From contig CP136063.1 of the NCBI GenBank assembly GCA_032622095.1, forward strand, positions 63,811,897 through 63,875,896: DNA of 64,000 nt, given 5' to 3'. A model generated the notes under the pieces. That model saw only the letters and a program-made list of their open reading frames with translations. It was not told the DNA's origin and made no database searches. Position numbers and translations under genes: made by a program. This document shows, piece after piece, positions 11,170 to 21,296 of the stretch. Position 1 is the first letter of the stretch. Every line of letters begins with the position of its first letter. This DNA comes from Siphonodentalium dalli. Lineage: Eukaryota; Mollusca; Scaphopoda; Gadilida; Siphonodentaliidae.

Positions 11170-12589
11170 AACTTGAATGTCACGAATAATCGGTACATTC
11201 GTGTTTTTGTTTCGACACCGACTGTATGGATACGTCTGATTTAAATATAGTAATATATGAATAATAATTAATGTACCGAAGCTTCGTATCTATAGGTTAC
11301 AAACACCTAATTATTTTCCATAGATGACAGTGTTAACTAAAAGTCCCTCCGGCCATGGGTTAAGCCTATTTGAACTTCAAGTGGTCAATTTTTCCGTAGA
11401 ACGTCATCCGTTGCACCAGTATGTGACAACAAACGCGCACTTTTCGGTATTTTTTTTCAAACGATAATCTTGCATTTCTACAACTACTCCATTTACTGCA
11501 CATAAATCAGCAGCATAAAAACATCCAGACCCCTTCCATATTTCTCTCAATGATAATCAACCAATCAGCAGCCAGATTTATTTGTTATGCTGACTCGAGT
11601 TTCCCTACACAAATTCAAGAAGCGTAACTCTATATAATTAGTTGCTTGTAACATATTGTAAAGAAAATCGAACTTTGATCGTGTAAACCGCGCCAATTTT
11701 ACAAAAACAGCTTTACTGTGATACGATAGAAATATAGGAGTCATTGGACATCCTATTATCTCCCAGTGGTCCTTTAACCCACATACCCCGTTTTAAAATT
11801 TATTTGGGTAAGAAATAACACCGATACTCTATTCCTGATAACTCTGGAAGCACAGTTTAGTAGAAAGATACTAATGTCTCATGTCATGCTTGTCATATAC
11901 ATATATACTGCACAGTGTCGCATGCCCCATGTCCATCCACTCTCTAATGGGAATATTATGACCACAAATGTGATCACACCCAAAATTCAGGGTTTTTCAT
12001 CATAATTTAATTTCTAAAATCCGACTCGCGTGCATAATGCACATGATAGAAAGGCATATGTATAAGTTTTGAAAACTAGTTACGTATATCTACCATACGC
12101 CTTAAGAAATTTATCTAATTTTGAACAGTACAATGTTTAATTGGATTTGAATTAGACCCCCCCCCCCCCTCAACATAGAAAACAAGTAGAAACCTTCTTA
12201 AATCCATTTAAAAACATTGTAGAAGACATTGTAAATTATTTAACACTATTAAAATAATTAATGTCGAAATGGTTGTATTGGACGATTTTGCATAATTTTT
12301 TGTTTTTTAAATGGTTAAAAAATTTAAAAAAATTGAAATTCTTCAATTTTTTTTAGCACGATTAGTTACTTAACATTATTAACACAATTACTATTCAACT
12401 TAATCACCAAAATCATACTAAAATGAAATGGTTACAAATTGAAAAAAAAATTGAAAAATTTGGGCTAAAAACATAGAAAAATGCCCAAAAATCGCAAAAA
12501 AACAAAGAAGGCTACAAATTTGTTCTTGCTATCATAATTTTTCTTCATTACCATACCTAAAACATTAAAAATAACATGGTCGCAGCTTG
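11170..12589. other. No gene recognised; AT-rich intergenic DNA
   Basis: No long open frame, RNA gene or repeat family was recognised. It contains a poly-C run at about 12157-12170 and very AT-rich sequence at 12180-12560. Confidence 0.5.
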
Positions 12590-12790
12590 TCCGTCAATAT
12601 GAGCAACACTACCTCCCGATCTCCTGGACTACACATATTATGGTTCATCTCAGTTCTGTCTCGAAGTTCTGCCCATTTCCTTTCAATATATTGGCCATAA
12701 TCACAAAAGAGGTTCTCCGCAAAATTTCATAATTTAAAATGAATTTAATCATGCCCCTTACGGAACTGGGACAACCATAATAGTAAACCC
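12590..12790 (+). repeat. Family B fragment
   Basis: Matches 54740-54905, and 52070-52230 in inverse orientation, through TCTGCCCATTTCCTTTCAAT, CACAAAAGAGGTTCTCCGCA and TACGGAACTGGGACAA. Non-coding. Confidence 0.8.
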
Positions 12791-13103
12791 CCTGGTTGAT
12801 TATGAGCACGAGAATATAACCAGTGGAATTATAAATTTATAAGTTCTTTGTAATAGAGTTGTCCTCCTTGGGCATTGTGGATAATGGAAATAGTAAGATT
12901 TCTACATACTTTATATGTTCTATATAGCACATCAATACGGTACACAGGACGAACATTTCAAGTAGACAGACGTGTAGACACGAATTCAATATGTCCAATA
13001 TAGTATGCCGCATATTGATCATGATGATGACCCTAAAATAAATAAAATATAAAACATAACTATGCTGAACGCATTTACAATGAATCTTTCTTAGGCTCCG
13101 ACA

Positions 13104-13107
13104 TGGA
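13104..13107. repeat. Target-site duplication (TGGA), LTR element left side
   Basis: TGGA directly outside the 3' LTR. The same four bases follow the other LTR at 20173-20176. Four to six bp is the usual integrase footprint. Confidence 0.8.
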
Positions 13108-13320
13108 TGAAACCAAAACAGGACATTGTATTGTCTATTAACAGGGTTTATTCTATATTAGATGTCATTATACATGGTAAAGCAAGATGTCAGCCAAATA
13201 GGTCTTGTTCGGTCGGGATTTAGTTCTGTTCTCCTCTTCTTGGTAGCTGGTAGTGACGTCACATCCTCGGGTGCACTCGAACCGGATAACCGGTACTCTT
13301 CGGGACCTAAAACCGCTACA
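13108..13320 (-). repeat. 3' LTR
   Basis: 213 bp; reads TGTAGCGG...GGTTTCA on the minus strand, with canonical TG and CA ends. AATAAA lies at 13147-13152 (minus strand), leaving about 40 bp to the LTR end. It also encodes the last 53 residues of the 3' reading frame, including the basic cluster KKRR. Confidence 0.93.
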
Positions 13321-13616
13321 TTCCCCCAAGCTTTGAAAAGAAGGGACTTGTTGGAGGGGGTTGAAGAATTCGTCCATCCATCGTCATTAGTCAGTCCACG
13401 TTCCAACAAGACTTCTGTTACGTCATAGGCCTCCGTGGGCTCGGTTGCAGAGTCTTGTAGTCGACGCATTGGATCCTGAACATCGGATGACTGACGAACA
13501 CTTGTAACTTGGTCGAGGAAGGCACCGTCATATGGATGGCTGGCAGAATGGAATTTCTCAGCATCTCGTATCATCCAACTACCATTTTCTGTCATATCTG
13601 GTAATGTCTTCGCCAT
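13158..13616 (-). CDS. 3' reading frame crossing the polypurine tract into the LTR
   Basis: From the first ATG at 13616 it gives about 152 residues, stopping at TAA inside the 3' LTR. The frame is open upstream to 13628. The polypurine tract is decoded as KAWGN, after which 53 residues come from LTR sequence. The C-terminal part carries LPATKKRRTE, a good match to a classical monopartite nuclear localisation signal. The N-terminal half is polar and acidic. I recognise no family. The 5' LTR (20010-20172) encodes the same 53 residues; the one substitution inside the coding part is synonymous. Expression could need splicing from upstream. It could also be the last exon of the upstream protein, since 13616 and the 14229-15760 segment share a frame but are separated by stops over 600 bp. 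Confidence 0.5.
   Translation of the reverse strand: MAKTLPDMTENGSWMIRDAEKFHSASHPYDGAFLDQVTSVRQSSDVQDPMRRLQDSATEPTEAYDVTEVLLERGLTNDDGWTNSSTPSNKSLLFKAWGNVAVLGPEEYRLSGSSAPEDVTSLPATKKRRTELNPDRTRPIWLTSCFTMYNDI
13321..13333 (-). promoter_or_regulatory. Polypurine tract of the LTR element
   Basis: AAGCTTGGGGGAA on the minus strand ends exactly where the 3' LTR begins with TG. This is the expected plus-strand primer position. Confidence 0.8.
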
Positions 13617-14228
13617 TGTATCGGTCAAATGATTGTCTAGCCAGCTTGTTTACACCGCCCAATGTCTTGGCTCCATTGGGTGACCAGTTAAGTTTTTGAT
13701 CCGGAACGCCTGTTGTAGTTAGCGTAAGTTCCTTCGGTAGAGGCAGATACATTGTAGAGGTGGTCTGCACTATGTATAATCTGGCCATGGTGAATAGCTG
13801 CTGACATTCACTTCTTGGTCCACTCGACCGATAACCATTGACTGGGTTCTGCGTGTTATGCTTCGTGGAATATGTACATCAATGCCGAGTGAAAGAGAAA
13901 CCGGGGCCCGGCATTCTCAGTACAACCTACAAATGGTGGTTCAATGTCGGTGTAGTATATCAGCTGGCCCGATATCCATTACCGACAACGCAACCCCAAT
14001 GTTGGATTCACCCATTGCTGCATTAACTGTGAACATCATTTAAACGTTGCGAACAAGCATATGATTATGTTCAGTGAGTCATGGAGGTACATTTCCATAC
14101 TGGAACCCGCATCATTCTGGCGACAAGTAATGGTCTTAATAGTTTGCCATGGGGTCTGATGATACTCTGACCATGGCTGTAGATCTCTTCATTGTAGTTA
14201 GTAATTGCGATCCACGTCTGATTCGGAC
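13617..14228 (-). other. Broken-frame part of the LTR element interior
   Basis: Between the last long frame and the 3' frame only short frames are open: 14256-14071 (61 codons) and 13788-13579 (69 codons), in a different frame from the flanking segments. The 14229 stop lies in GGCAAGTGAGTCC, which also matches a 5' splice donor (CAA|GTGAGT). A spliced intron is therefore an alternative to decay. No domain recognised. Confidence 0.4.
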
Positions 14229-15760
14229 TCACTTGCCCCCAGGATCCCAAGGCCATTTCTCTGGAGATCCTGCTTTATTTCTAGACCGTGCAGGCATCAT
14301 GGTCATTAGTGGGTAACCTTTCGGCTGGTAGCTTGGCAAGGGAACATGACATGGGCTGCGTTCTGGGCTGCTCCCAAATGGAGGTAGTTCTGTATCCAAA
14401 TATATATTGCTGCCATGCATTACATGTATTCGGACATTATTTTCTGTCTTCATCACAGTGCCGTCTTCGTGCTCATCATACTGTTGATTGTGATTATGGC
14501 ACGGCTCCTCCTGTTGACCATGTGATATTGGCAGTGCACAGAGACTATCTTCTGGACTGCCATTACATAATTTATGGTTCGGCTGGTCATGATCATCTGG
14601 TACTGGTGACAACACATCATTCGTGGTTGCGAGATGCTTCATATTTTGCTCTGGTGATTCATTGTCGAAGAGCGTCGCCTTGTTCATATGACCCACATGT
14701 TCATCAGAAGGGTCACAGGGAACCGGTCTTAGAACTGTTGATACAGCATCTGAGACATTAGCGGGTGACTCCAGAACTGTTGGAACAGCGTCTGAGATGT
14801 TAATGTCTGATTCCAGGACTGCCGAATCAGCATCAGAGAAGCCTGATGTGATCGAATATATGGTAGAGTCAAAGCCAATTTTCTCGAATTCAATGAAGGA
14901 TGTATCGCCATCGGATGTCAAAGAATCAAACTGTGTGAGAAGAGGGATCTGGGCGTCTCTCAGGTCGCCTCTGTCTCCACCTGGCCATCCTTGCTGCTGA
15001 AGCAGAACTGCATCCTCTTCATCTTCTGAATAATCCATTGAACTCAGCTCCAGAGAAACGCTATCGTCCCATTCTAGAATGATATCATAAATCGGCGACT
15101 CTTCATCTTGTAAGAAGCTTGTGTTGGCATCGTGGTTGATATATGTCTCATCCGGCGATAGTGGTTTATGCTGAACTGCATTTCCTGAATAGAATGCATA
15201 CTCATCTGGGGTCAGGAGTTGCATGTCTATTTCAGACTGTACCTTCGGCAGTTTGTCGGACAAGGTTGTCAGTTCCTGCACCAGTGTCCCTGGTTCTTCA
15301 CTGTTGGTAAATGGCCCAGACGCAGAATCATTTACCTCCAATGCTAAAGCGGGTGTCGGCCTAATAGGAGGACTCGTGGTTGTTGGAGCTTCAGTCTTCA
15401 ACTCAGAGCTGGAAAACATCAAAGTTGGACCCAGAGACTCGGATATGGATGTCAACGTTTCTGCTAATGGCGATATTGGGACATCATAGTCTCGGAAATC
15501 GAGACGGGGAGGATCCCTGTGCATTGAAGAAGACCCGGGAAACCATTCTTCTGAGGGTGGATCACTCTGCGCCGAAGAAGTTTGTCGAGAATCTTTGCCG
15601 ACCTGGAGCTTTGTGACTATATTATTGTCAGCTACTTCTTCCCCAACTAATTCAATTGGGCTGCCCTCTACTCTCTTATTTCCATGTGCCGACTTGATGG
15701 CTATTGTTGACGGCTGATTGTCCAGGACTGCCGTTTTGGATGCCATCTTTTCTAATAATC
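14229..15760 (-). CDS. LTR element coding segment 3: acidic, Ser/Pro-rich protein
   Basis: About 510 residues to the stop at 14229. The frame is formally open from 16019, but coding by homology to segment 2 starts only near 15760. It begins with a KMASKTAVLDNQ unit paralogous to two units in segment 2, so the protein passes from one frame to the other near 15750-15780 (equivalent to one extra base). The composition is acidic with many Ser, Pro, Thr and Asp. Three short repeats of the type SDAV.TVLES lie near the middle, along with an acidic patch DYSEDEEDAV. No zinc knuckle, protease or polymerase motif is seen. It looks intrinsically disordered. Possible roles (Gag-like, transcription-related) cannot be told apart by eye. 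Confidence 0.55.
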
Positions 15761-16722
15761 CGCCTTGTAGCAACTTTTGTAGCAGATTGTTTGGATGCTG
15801 GCTGGTTGTAGGCCACTTGCCCTGCCATGGTGTCTTCTGATGTGTTGACCGTTTGATTAGGATGGCAATCTGCAGGAACACTGTCGGTCTCTCTGGGACT
15901 CGTACATAATGGTTGGTCATGTGCGGCCATTCTGGATGCCATCTTTGTTTTCTCATCTCTGGCTCGCACCATGTGAACATCCAGGATATTCGCAGGGATA
16001 ATCGCATCTGCTTCTTCATCAGAATGTAACTCTTCGTCGCTTACCATTTGAGCTAAAGACGATAATGATTCTTTAACCTCAAGATCTCGGGAATCGAGAC
16101 TGGGAGGATCCCTCTGCGTCGCAGACTTGGGAGGCATTTCTTCTGAGGGCGATAATGGAACTTCAAAATCTCGGGAATCAAGACGGGGAGGATCCCCCTG
16201 CGTCGCAGACTTGGGAGGCATTTCTTCTGAGGGTGATAATGGAACCTCAAAATCTCGGGAATCAAGACGGAGAGGATCCCTCTGCGTCGCAGACTTGGGG
16301 GGCATCCCTTCTGAGGGCGTTAATGGAACCTCAAAATCTCTGGAATCAAGACGGGGAGGATCTCTCTGTGCCAAAGAAGTTCGTAAGACTTTAATGTTGC
16401 TAGCCACCTCTTCCCTATCTAAATCCATTGGACTGCCCCTTGCTCTCTCACACCCATGTGTCGAGTCCGTGGTTATCGTCCCCGATTGGGTGTCCATGGC
16501 AGCCATTTTGGATGCCATCTTTTCTGTCAATTGATTTGAAGGAATAGTAATATGTGTCACCAGTGTATGGGATATCCACTTGAAATTTGCATATTGGGCT
16601 CCAAAAGTGAAAAATTTCAGTTCACGTAAGGTGGACGCCAAGCCATACAGTCTTCGACTTCCAAAATAGCCCTTCTTAGCATAGTCTTCAATCAATTCTC
16701 GTACTTCATTCGCAACCCTGAT
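15676..16722 (-). CDS. LTR element coding segment 2: 27-residue tandem repeats
   Basis: Continues the frame of segment 1 after a single TAA (16723-16725). About 350 residues. Four tandem units of about 27 residues follow the pattern DPPRLDSRDFEVPLSPSEEM (about 81 bp of DNA each, genomic 16075-16375). Two larger units start KMAS(K/R)MAA. These show that the gene grew by internal duplication. At DNA level the KMASKMAA stretch contains AAGATGGC and AAAATGGC, the YY1-like motif found in other repeats here. The frame closes at 15676, but homology moves into segment 3 earlier. The protein is hydrophilic and probably disordered. No known family. Confidence 0.55.
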   Translation of the reverse strand: MRVANEVRELIEDYAKKGYFGSRRLYGLASTLRELKFFTFGAQYANFKWISHTLVTHITIPSNQLTEKMASKMAAMDTQSGTITTDSTHGCERARGSPMDLDREEVASNIKVLRTSLAQRDPPRLDSRDFEVPLTPSEGMPPKSATQRDPLRLDSRDFEVPLSPSEEMPPKSATQGDPPRLDSRDFEVPLSPSEEMPPKSATQRDPPSLDSRDLEVKESLSSLAQMVSDEELHSDEEADAIIPANILDVHMVRARDEKTKMASRMAAHDQPLCTSPRETDSVPADCHPNQTVNTSEDTMAGQVAYNQPASKQSATKVATRRIIRKDGIQNGSPGQSAVNNSHQVGTWK

Positions 16723-17436
16723 TTATTCTTGCAGCTCGACTCGGAAATAAATTCTCAGCCTTTGGGGGATCATTTTCTTCATGGTAGAATCATCATCTTC
16801 CCCTTTAGTGGAATTCCTGTATATATTTTGGAACTTCGCTTGGACCAAACGGACAACGGAATGGGTCTCTCGCCATGCTTCTTTTGCCTTATCTCCAGAT
16901 TGACGAATTTGCGCGAGCTTGGTATTAGCTTCTTGGAATTTCATCGGCTGATCACGTTGACGCAGGTCTCTATGTAAGTGCATCATCTCAAAAATATAAT
17001 CTCTGTAATAATCATTTAGAATATTGTCCTTCTCAGTTTCTAGTTCTTTTAGAAAGCAAACTACATTGTATAGGACTGGACAGCCAATATGTTGGGCGTG
17101 TATATAAGCATCATAAGCATGCACAAAGTCCCGCACCTCACTCCGAAGACCGTGTGTCTCTTCCTGCTCTTTGATAAAACACTCTTGCTGATCAACAAAC
17201 TTTCTGTCTGCTAGCTCTGCTTTCATTTCATGTCTCCAGTTCTTGTTTTCTTGTTCGGTATTGGTGGGATATATCACACCTGGTGAATAATAACCTGGAG
17301 TTCGACCTGGGCATGAGCTAGACTCGGCCGATGGGCTACATGAGCTAGACGATGAGCTCCATGAATATGGATGTGGGTTAACGCCATACATGGGAGTTTG
17401 GCCTGGTAGGTTTTGACCTTGATTAGCACTGGACAT
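16723..17436 (-). CDS. LTR element coding segment 1: helical N-terminal protein
   Basis: 237 residues from the ATG at 17436 (the open frame reaches 17484, but that start would be TTG). The N-terminus is Gln/Pro/Ser-rich with a serine run. From about residue 60 to the end it is charged and mostly helix-forming (KNWRHEMKAELADRKF, EANTKLAQIRQSGDKAKEAW), suggesting coiled coil. Position just after the leader would suit a Gag, but no capsid or nucleocapsid motif is recognised. The frame stops at a single TAA and then reads on without interruption into segment 2, so the stop may be a recent mutation or a readthrough site. A sequence like a 3' splice site (TTTATTTAG) lies about 20 bp upstream of the ATG. 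Confidence 0.6.
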   Translation of the reverse strand: MSSANQGQNLPGQTPMYGVNPHPYSWSSSSSSCSPSAESSSCPGRTPGYYSPGVIYPTNTEQENKNWRHEMKAELADRKFVDQQECFIKEQEETHGLRSEVRDFVHAYDAYIHAQHIGCPVLYNVVCFLKELETEKDNILNDYYRDYIFEMMHLHRDLRQRDQPMKFQEANTKLAQIRQSGDKAKEAWRETHSVVRLVQAKFQNIYRNSTKGEDDDSTMKKMIPQRLRIYFRVELQE

Positions 17437-17484
17437 CTTAATTGAACCCGAACCTAAATAAATCAGGCGTAACAGGCTTATCAA

Positions 17485-19947
17485 TTAATTTATTCCAGTC
17501 TGACCAATCAAGCGTCACGGTATGTAAATACCCAATTCCAAGCGTTTCAGAGTATGATTGGCAAATCAATTGATTAGTGCACTAGCAATAGTGCAATACT
17601 ACAAGTGATTTGCCCTCTAAACTTCTGAAAACTTTGTAGGTACTTTTAATTTATTTATATCCATTTAAATCAATACACAAAGGAAAAAAAACAATTGAAT
17701 ATTCCAACAAGCAATCTGAGCAGCTATCTTATGAATAAATAATATATAATGCACTTTCAATAGGAATGATTGAACACAATCCGAGGTTCCAAACAATCAT
17801 TCCCAGCAAATCTGCATCAGGAAAATACACAACAGGGCTCAGAAAACTTAAGCAATATTCCTAAGAGAACAAAAATAATGGAAATAAATATACCTATTCT
17901 GATACACTAAACATGGAAATTATCACACAGAGCATACATAACTTATACTATTTAATAGAAAGCAATTAATTTAATACTGTGTAAATGTGTATCAGAAATT
18001 CACAAAAATTAATACATATCATCAGTGTCTCCAAAGTAAATTTAACTTGTACAGAGAACCTGATCACAGTGACAAAATTGAATCGATGTGTATCAATTTA
18101 ACTACAAGATATAGGCTGGCTTAATCCAGACCGTTTCTTATGATAAGAGTAATCTCCCTGGAAGAACGGCAGGATTATGTAAGAAAGTATTGACCGGTTA
18201 TGCCCGCATCAATTTCTGATGTTTGAAGTTGATCATTGAATGAACAAGAAATATAGATTCTGTTAACACAATGAAATATTTTTCAGCCAGAGAGTTATGG
18301 AAATATAGAACTTAATAGAAGAAGTTGTATATATGGGAACTATGAACCAATTCAGAAATATACGGAAAATGCCTACTCAAAATACTACAAAAATATAACT
18401 TTATCTGATAGGCTACACACAAATAATTCATTCATTAAAAATAACCACATACAAAATACTAATAAAAAATATGCATATATCATAGATGTGTATATAATTT
18501 ATTGAAGAATAAATCAGGGTCTCATAAGTTAATAAACTTATGCAGAGAAACTGATCACATTGACATTAGAAATATAATAAATCAGTGTCTCAAGAGTAAA
18601 TATACTCCTACAGAGAAACTAATCACAATGACATCAAAATATATAAATAAATGCAAAACTACAATAAATTATTACCCAAATTTGAATTAAACGAGAAACT
18701 CGCCTTAATTTATCAAAAGATCTGACTCAAATGTCAAAAGAAGTGGAACTCATAAGTTTTTATCCAAATTCTAATTAAACGAGAAAACTCGCGTTAGTTC
18801 AGGTGGTTAGGTTATCAAAATCTCTGATTCAAATGTCACATGGAGTGAAACTCATGTGGAGCTGTGTCTTATACATGTGGACTGTCCTATACAAACTCTA
18901 ATATTTTACATCAGATAGCACAAGTAGTTTCATACTGATCTTACAAGAATTTCCTTTCAGTTGAATACTGGTTGAGCTGGTTTAATTAATATGTTTATAC
19001 TCAGTGGAAGCTGTTCAATTTAGTATATGAGCTGTTGAAGTTGATCAAATTACTGTCACATTTTAACTCTGGATATGTTGATATCTGCATTAAAGAATGA
19101 ACATGTAATTTCAGGCTGCTTGGTTATCCATATTCAAATTAAACGAGTGACTCGCGTTAATCTATTAAAAGTCAAGAGCATGAAAATCATGTTGAGTCAA
19201 CATTGAGAAATGATGATGTCCAATTTAAACTCAGATATTTTATATCAGGTTGAACAATAAATTTCAGGCTGCTTTCAAAGTTTGTCAAGAATTTTATTTC
19301 AGTTGAATCGTGGTTGAGCTGGTATAATGAAAATACTTAAAAATTGTCCAATTTATTGAGAACTGGCAAATGTTATATTTTCACCACTGGTATTTCACTG
19401 GCATGACATCTAAATTGGTTTGATGGGTGGAACAGAACTCTTTAGTTGGTTGTAACTTGTATTCATGTTGATTATTGATGAGTTGTGGCATGTTCAAATC
19501 AGTTGGCAGATTGAACTACATTGTGATTGACATTTTGTGTAAAAATTAGGTAAGTTTATCTGACCGTAATTCCGGAGTCACTGGGGCAGTGAAGTTGTCG
19601 AATACCCTTCTCTCTCCCCCTGTCTTCAAAAACCAACACTGCTGTGATGTAGAGTTGATGTCAGGAAACTATATTTTCGGTGTCTATTTTTAGAACACAG
19701 CGGTAGAGTTTGAAGAAAACGGCAGCACAAATGTCGAATTTACACAGATAAACATAGTGTCAGTGTAATTCACCAAGTACAATAATAACTGTATATATTT
19801 AGCAAAATTATAGCAGTTGAAACACTATCGAACACTGAAAGTAAAATCTTCAGCGTCGGAAAATGTGACGAAAATGGTCGGATTTTACAAGTCATTTTTT
19901 AGAAAGTTTTACACATCAAAATACTTCTCCGCGTGGATCCGTGTTTG
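17485..19947 (-). other. Long AT-rich leader of the LTR element
   Basis: About 2.46 kb without a long frame. It holds three ~55 bp units containing TCAG(T/G)GTCTC and CAGAGAA(A/C)CTGATCACA.TGAC (near 18000, 18515 and 18580). Three short hairpin motifs follow a shared ATTAAACGAG (near 18690, 18775 and 19138), each pairing CGAG with CTCG. These repeated stem-loops in a leader could be packaging or translation signals; that is inference. Confidence 0.6.
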
Positions 19948-19958
19948 CTTCGTCGCCA
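19948..19958 (-). promoter_or_regulatory. Primer-binding site
   Basis: TGGCGACGAAG on the minus strand, one base inside the 5' LTR. It would pair with a tRNA 3' end of CTTCGTCGCCA. A seven-base acceptor stem plus G and CCA fits a tRNA-Ser type end, as used by many Gypsy elements. The tRNA identity is inference. Confidence 0.7.
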
Positions 19959-19959
19959 A

Positions 19960-20172
19960 CGAAACCAAAACAGGACATTGTATTGTCTATTAACATGGTT
20001 TATTCTATATTAGATGTCATTATACATGGTAAAGCAAGATGTCAGCCAAATAGGTCTTGTTCGGTCGGGATTCAGTTCTGTTCTCCTCTTCTTGGTAGCT
20101 GGTAGTGACGTCACATCCTCGGGTGCACTCGAACCGGATAACCGGTACTCTTCGGGACCTAAAACCGCTACA
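19960..20172 (-). repeat. 5' LTR
   Basis: 213 bp, matching 13108-13320 except at three sites. One of them makes its last base G instead of A, so the end is CG rather than CA on the minus strand. AATAAA lies at 19999-20004 (minus strand). Its open frame (20198-20010) is simply the LTR-encoded tail of the 3' reading frame. Confidence 0.93.
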
Positions 20173-20176
20173 TGGA
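20173..20176. repeat. Target-site duplication (TGGA), LTR element right side
   Basis: Matches 13104-13107. Confidence 0.8.
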
Positions 20177-20928
20177 GTCCTAAATGATTCAGATACAAAT
20201 CAAATGGTAGTTAATGCAAACTAGCATTTCCATAATTCATAGTGCTCCATTCTGGAGACTTCAAAATTCCATCTTACTAATAAATTAATTATGTAAAAAT
20301 ACTCTGAATGAGCATTGTTACAAATCCAATCGTATTATCAAATTAAATACACTAGAAATCTCATCGACTTCACAGCCAAATACTATACTAAAATATAATG
20401 AGACAAACATGAAATAAATCAAACTAAACATTTTACAACAACAGATTACAATAAATCAATCTTACACACAATGACACACATGAAATATTAGTTCAGCTTA
20501 CCAATTCAAGACGATTTAGGTCTGGACATGTTCCAATAATATATGATGAAGTTTAGTTTGATTTTGATGAAGCTAAAAACCAGTGTTAATGGCTTTGCGA
20601 CCAGCGCTAAAAATTATAAAGGTAGAATGAAATTGGGTTTCTCAATGATGGGAGGAGTTTTCTATTGGCGGGAATTCTATTAAGCGTCCGCGATAATCCC
20701 GGGTGAGTGAGCGATAAGCCACTGGAGTGTGCAATGAAAAAATAGCGGTGGTGTACGCAAATATATTATAGAGGGGCAGGGAATAGTGAAATAGTTAGTG
20801 GTTAGTGATTTTGCATTTAGTATAACATTAAATTAGTATAAATCATGTATTCTATGCCTGTTACATCAGCACATTTAGTTGTCAGTTAATTAATTAACAC
20901 GTATAATAACCAAGTGAGTCACAATTTG
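20177..20928. other. No gene recognised
   Basis: Intergenic sequence flanking the LTR element. No frame, RNA or repeat family was recognised. Confidence 0.5.
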
Positions 20929-21125
20929 CTACCTTTGCAGATAATTTTGTATATCAACCACAACTTGTTAGCGATTGCAGGACACCCTAGGGCAATATTT
21001 AACATTTTCCATATTTTGGCGGCCATTTTAAGCCAAAGTAAGAATTTTGGTTCCAGTGAGTTGGAATATTCATAGGTAATGGTATGCCTCACTTAAATGC
21101 AACCTGATGTTTATTAGTTATTACT
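20929..21125 (-). repeat. Family B fragment
   Basis: Inverse of the 10.0-10.1 kb and 51.5-51.6 kb segments, and collinear with 54940-54980 and 55300-55480. It includes CCAAGTGAGTCACAATTTGC, GCGATTGCAGGACACCC and TTTTGGCGGCCATTTT. Confidence 0.8.
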
Positions 21126-21296
21126 TATGGTTTGGCGAGGGACGGTTGGCGGGCGGACCTAAAGAATAATAACTTTGACATTTGTGAAGGGATTCAAACA
21201 AATTTTGGTAGGTCAGTTGCTCCCAATGACTATTTACTGCCTGTAGAAAATGGTTCACGTCCGAACTTTTTAACAAGAGTTATCCATCTTAGATGT

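Larger units (their letters stand above)
13108..20172 (-). mobile_element. LTR retrotransposon without recognisable pol
   Basis: A 7065 bp element on the minus strand. It has 213 bp LTRs at both ends differing at three positions (about 1.4 percent), a TGGA duplication, a primer-binding site next to the 5' LTR and a purine tract next to the 3' LTR. The internal order is a long AT-rich leader (19947 to about 17490), coding sequence of about 3.2 kb (17436 to 14229) in segments broken by one stop and one frame change, about 600 bp of broken frames, then a reading frame running into the 3' LTR. No YxDD reverse transcriptase, RNase H, integrase, protease or CCHC knuckle is visible. I infer a non-autonomous element (LARD or TR-GAG-like) mobilised by a partner and carrying novel genes. 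LTR similarity suggests fairly recent insertion. Confidence 0.9.

Noticed and set aside
14288-15616. Plus-strand frames of up to 157 codons inside the LTR element
   Set aside because: They lie opposite the minus-strand coding segments and show no independent motif. The strand is fixed by LTR polarity, primer-binding site and purine tract.
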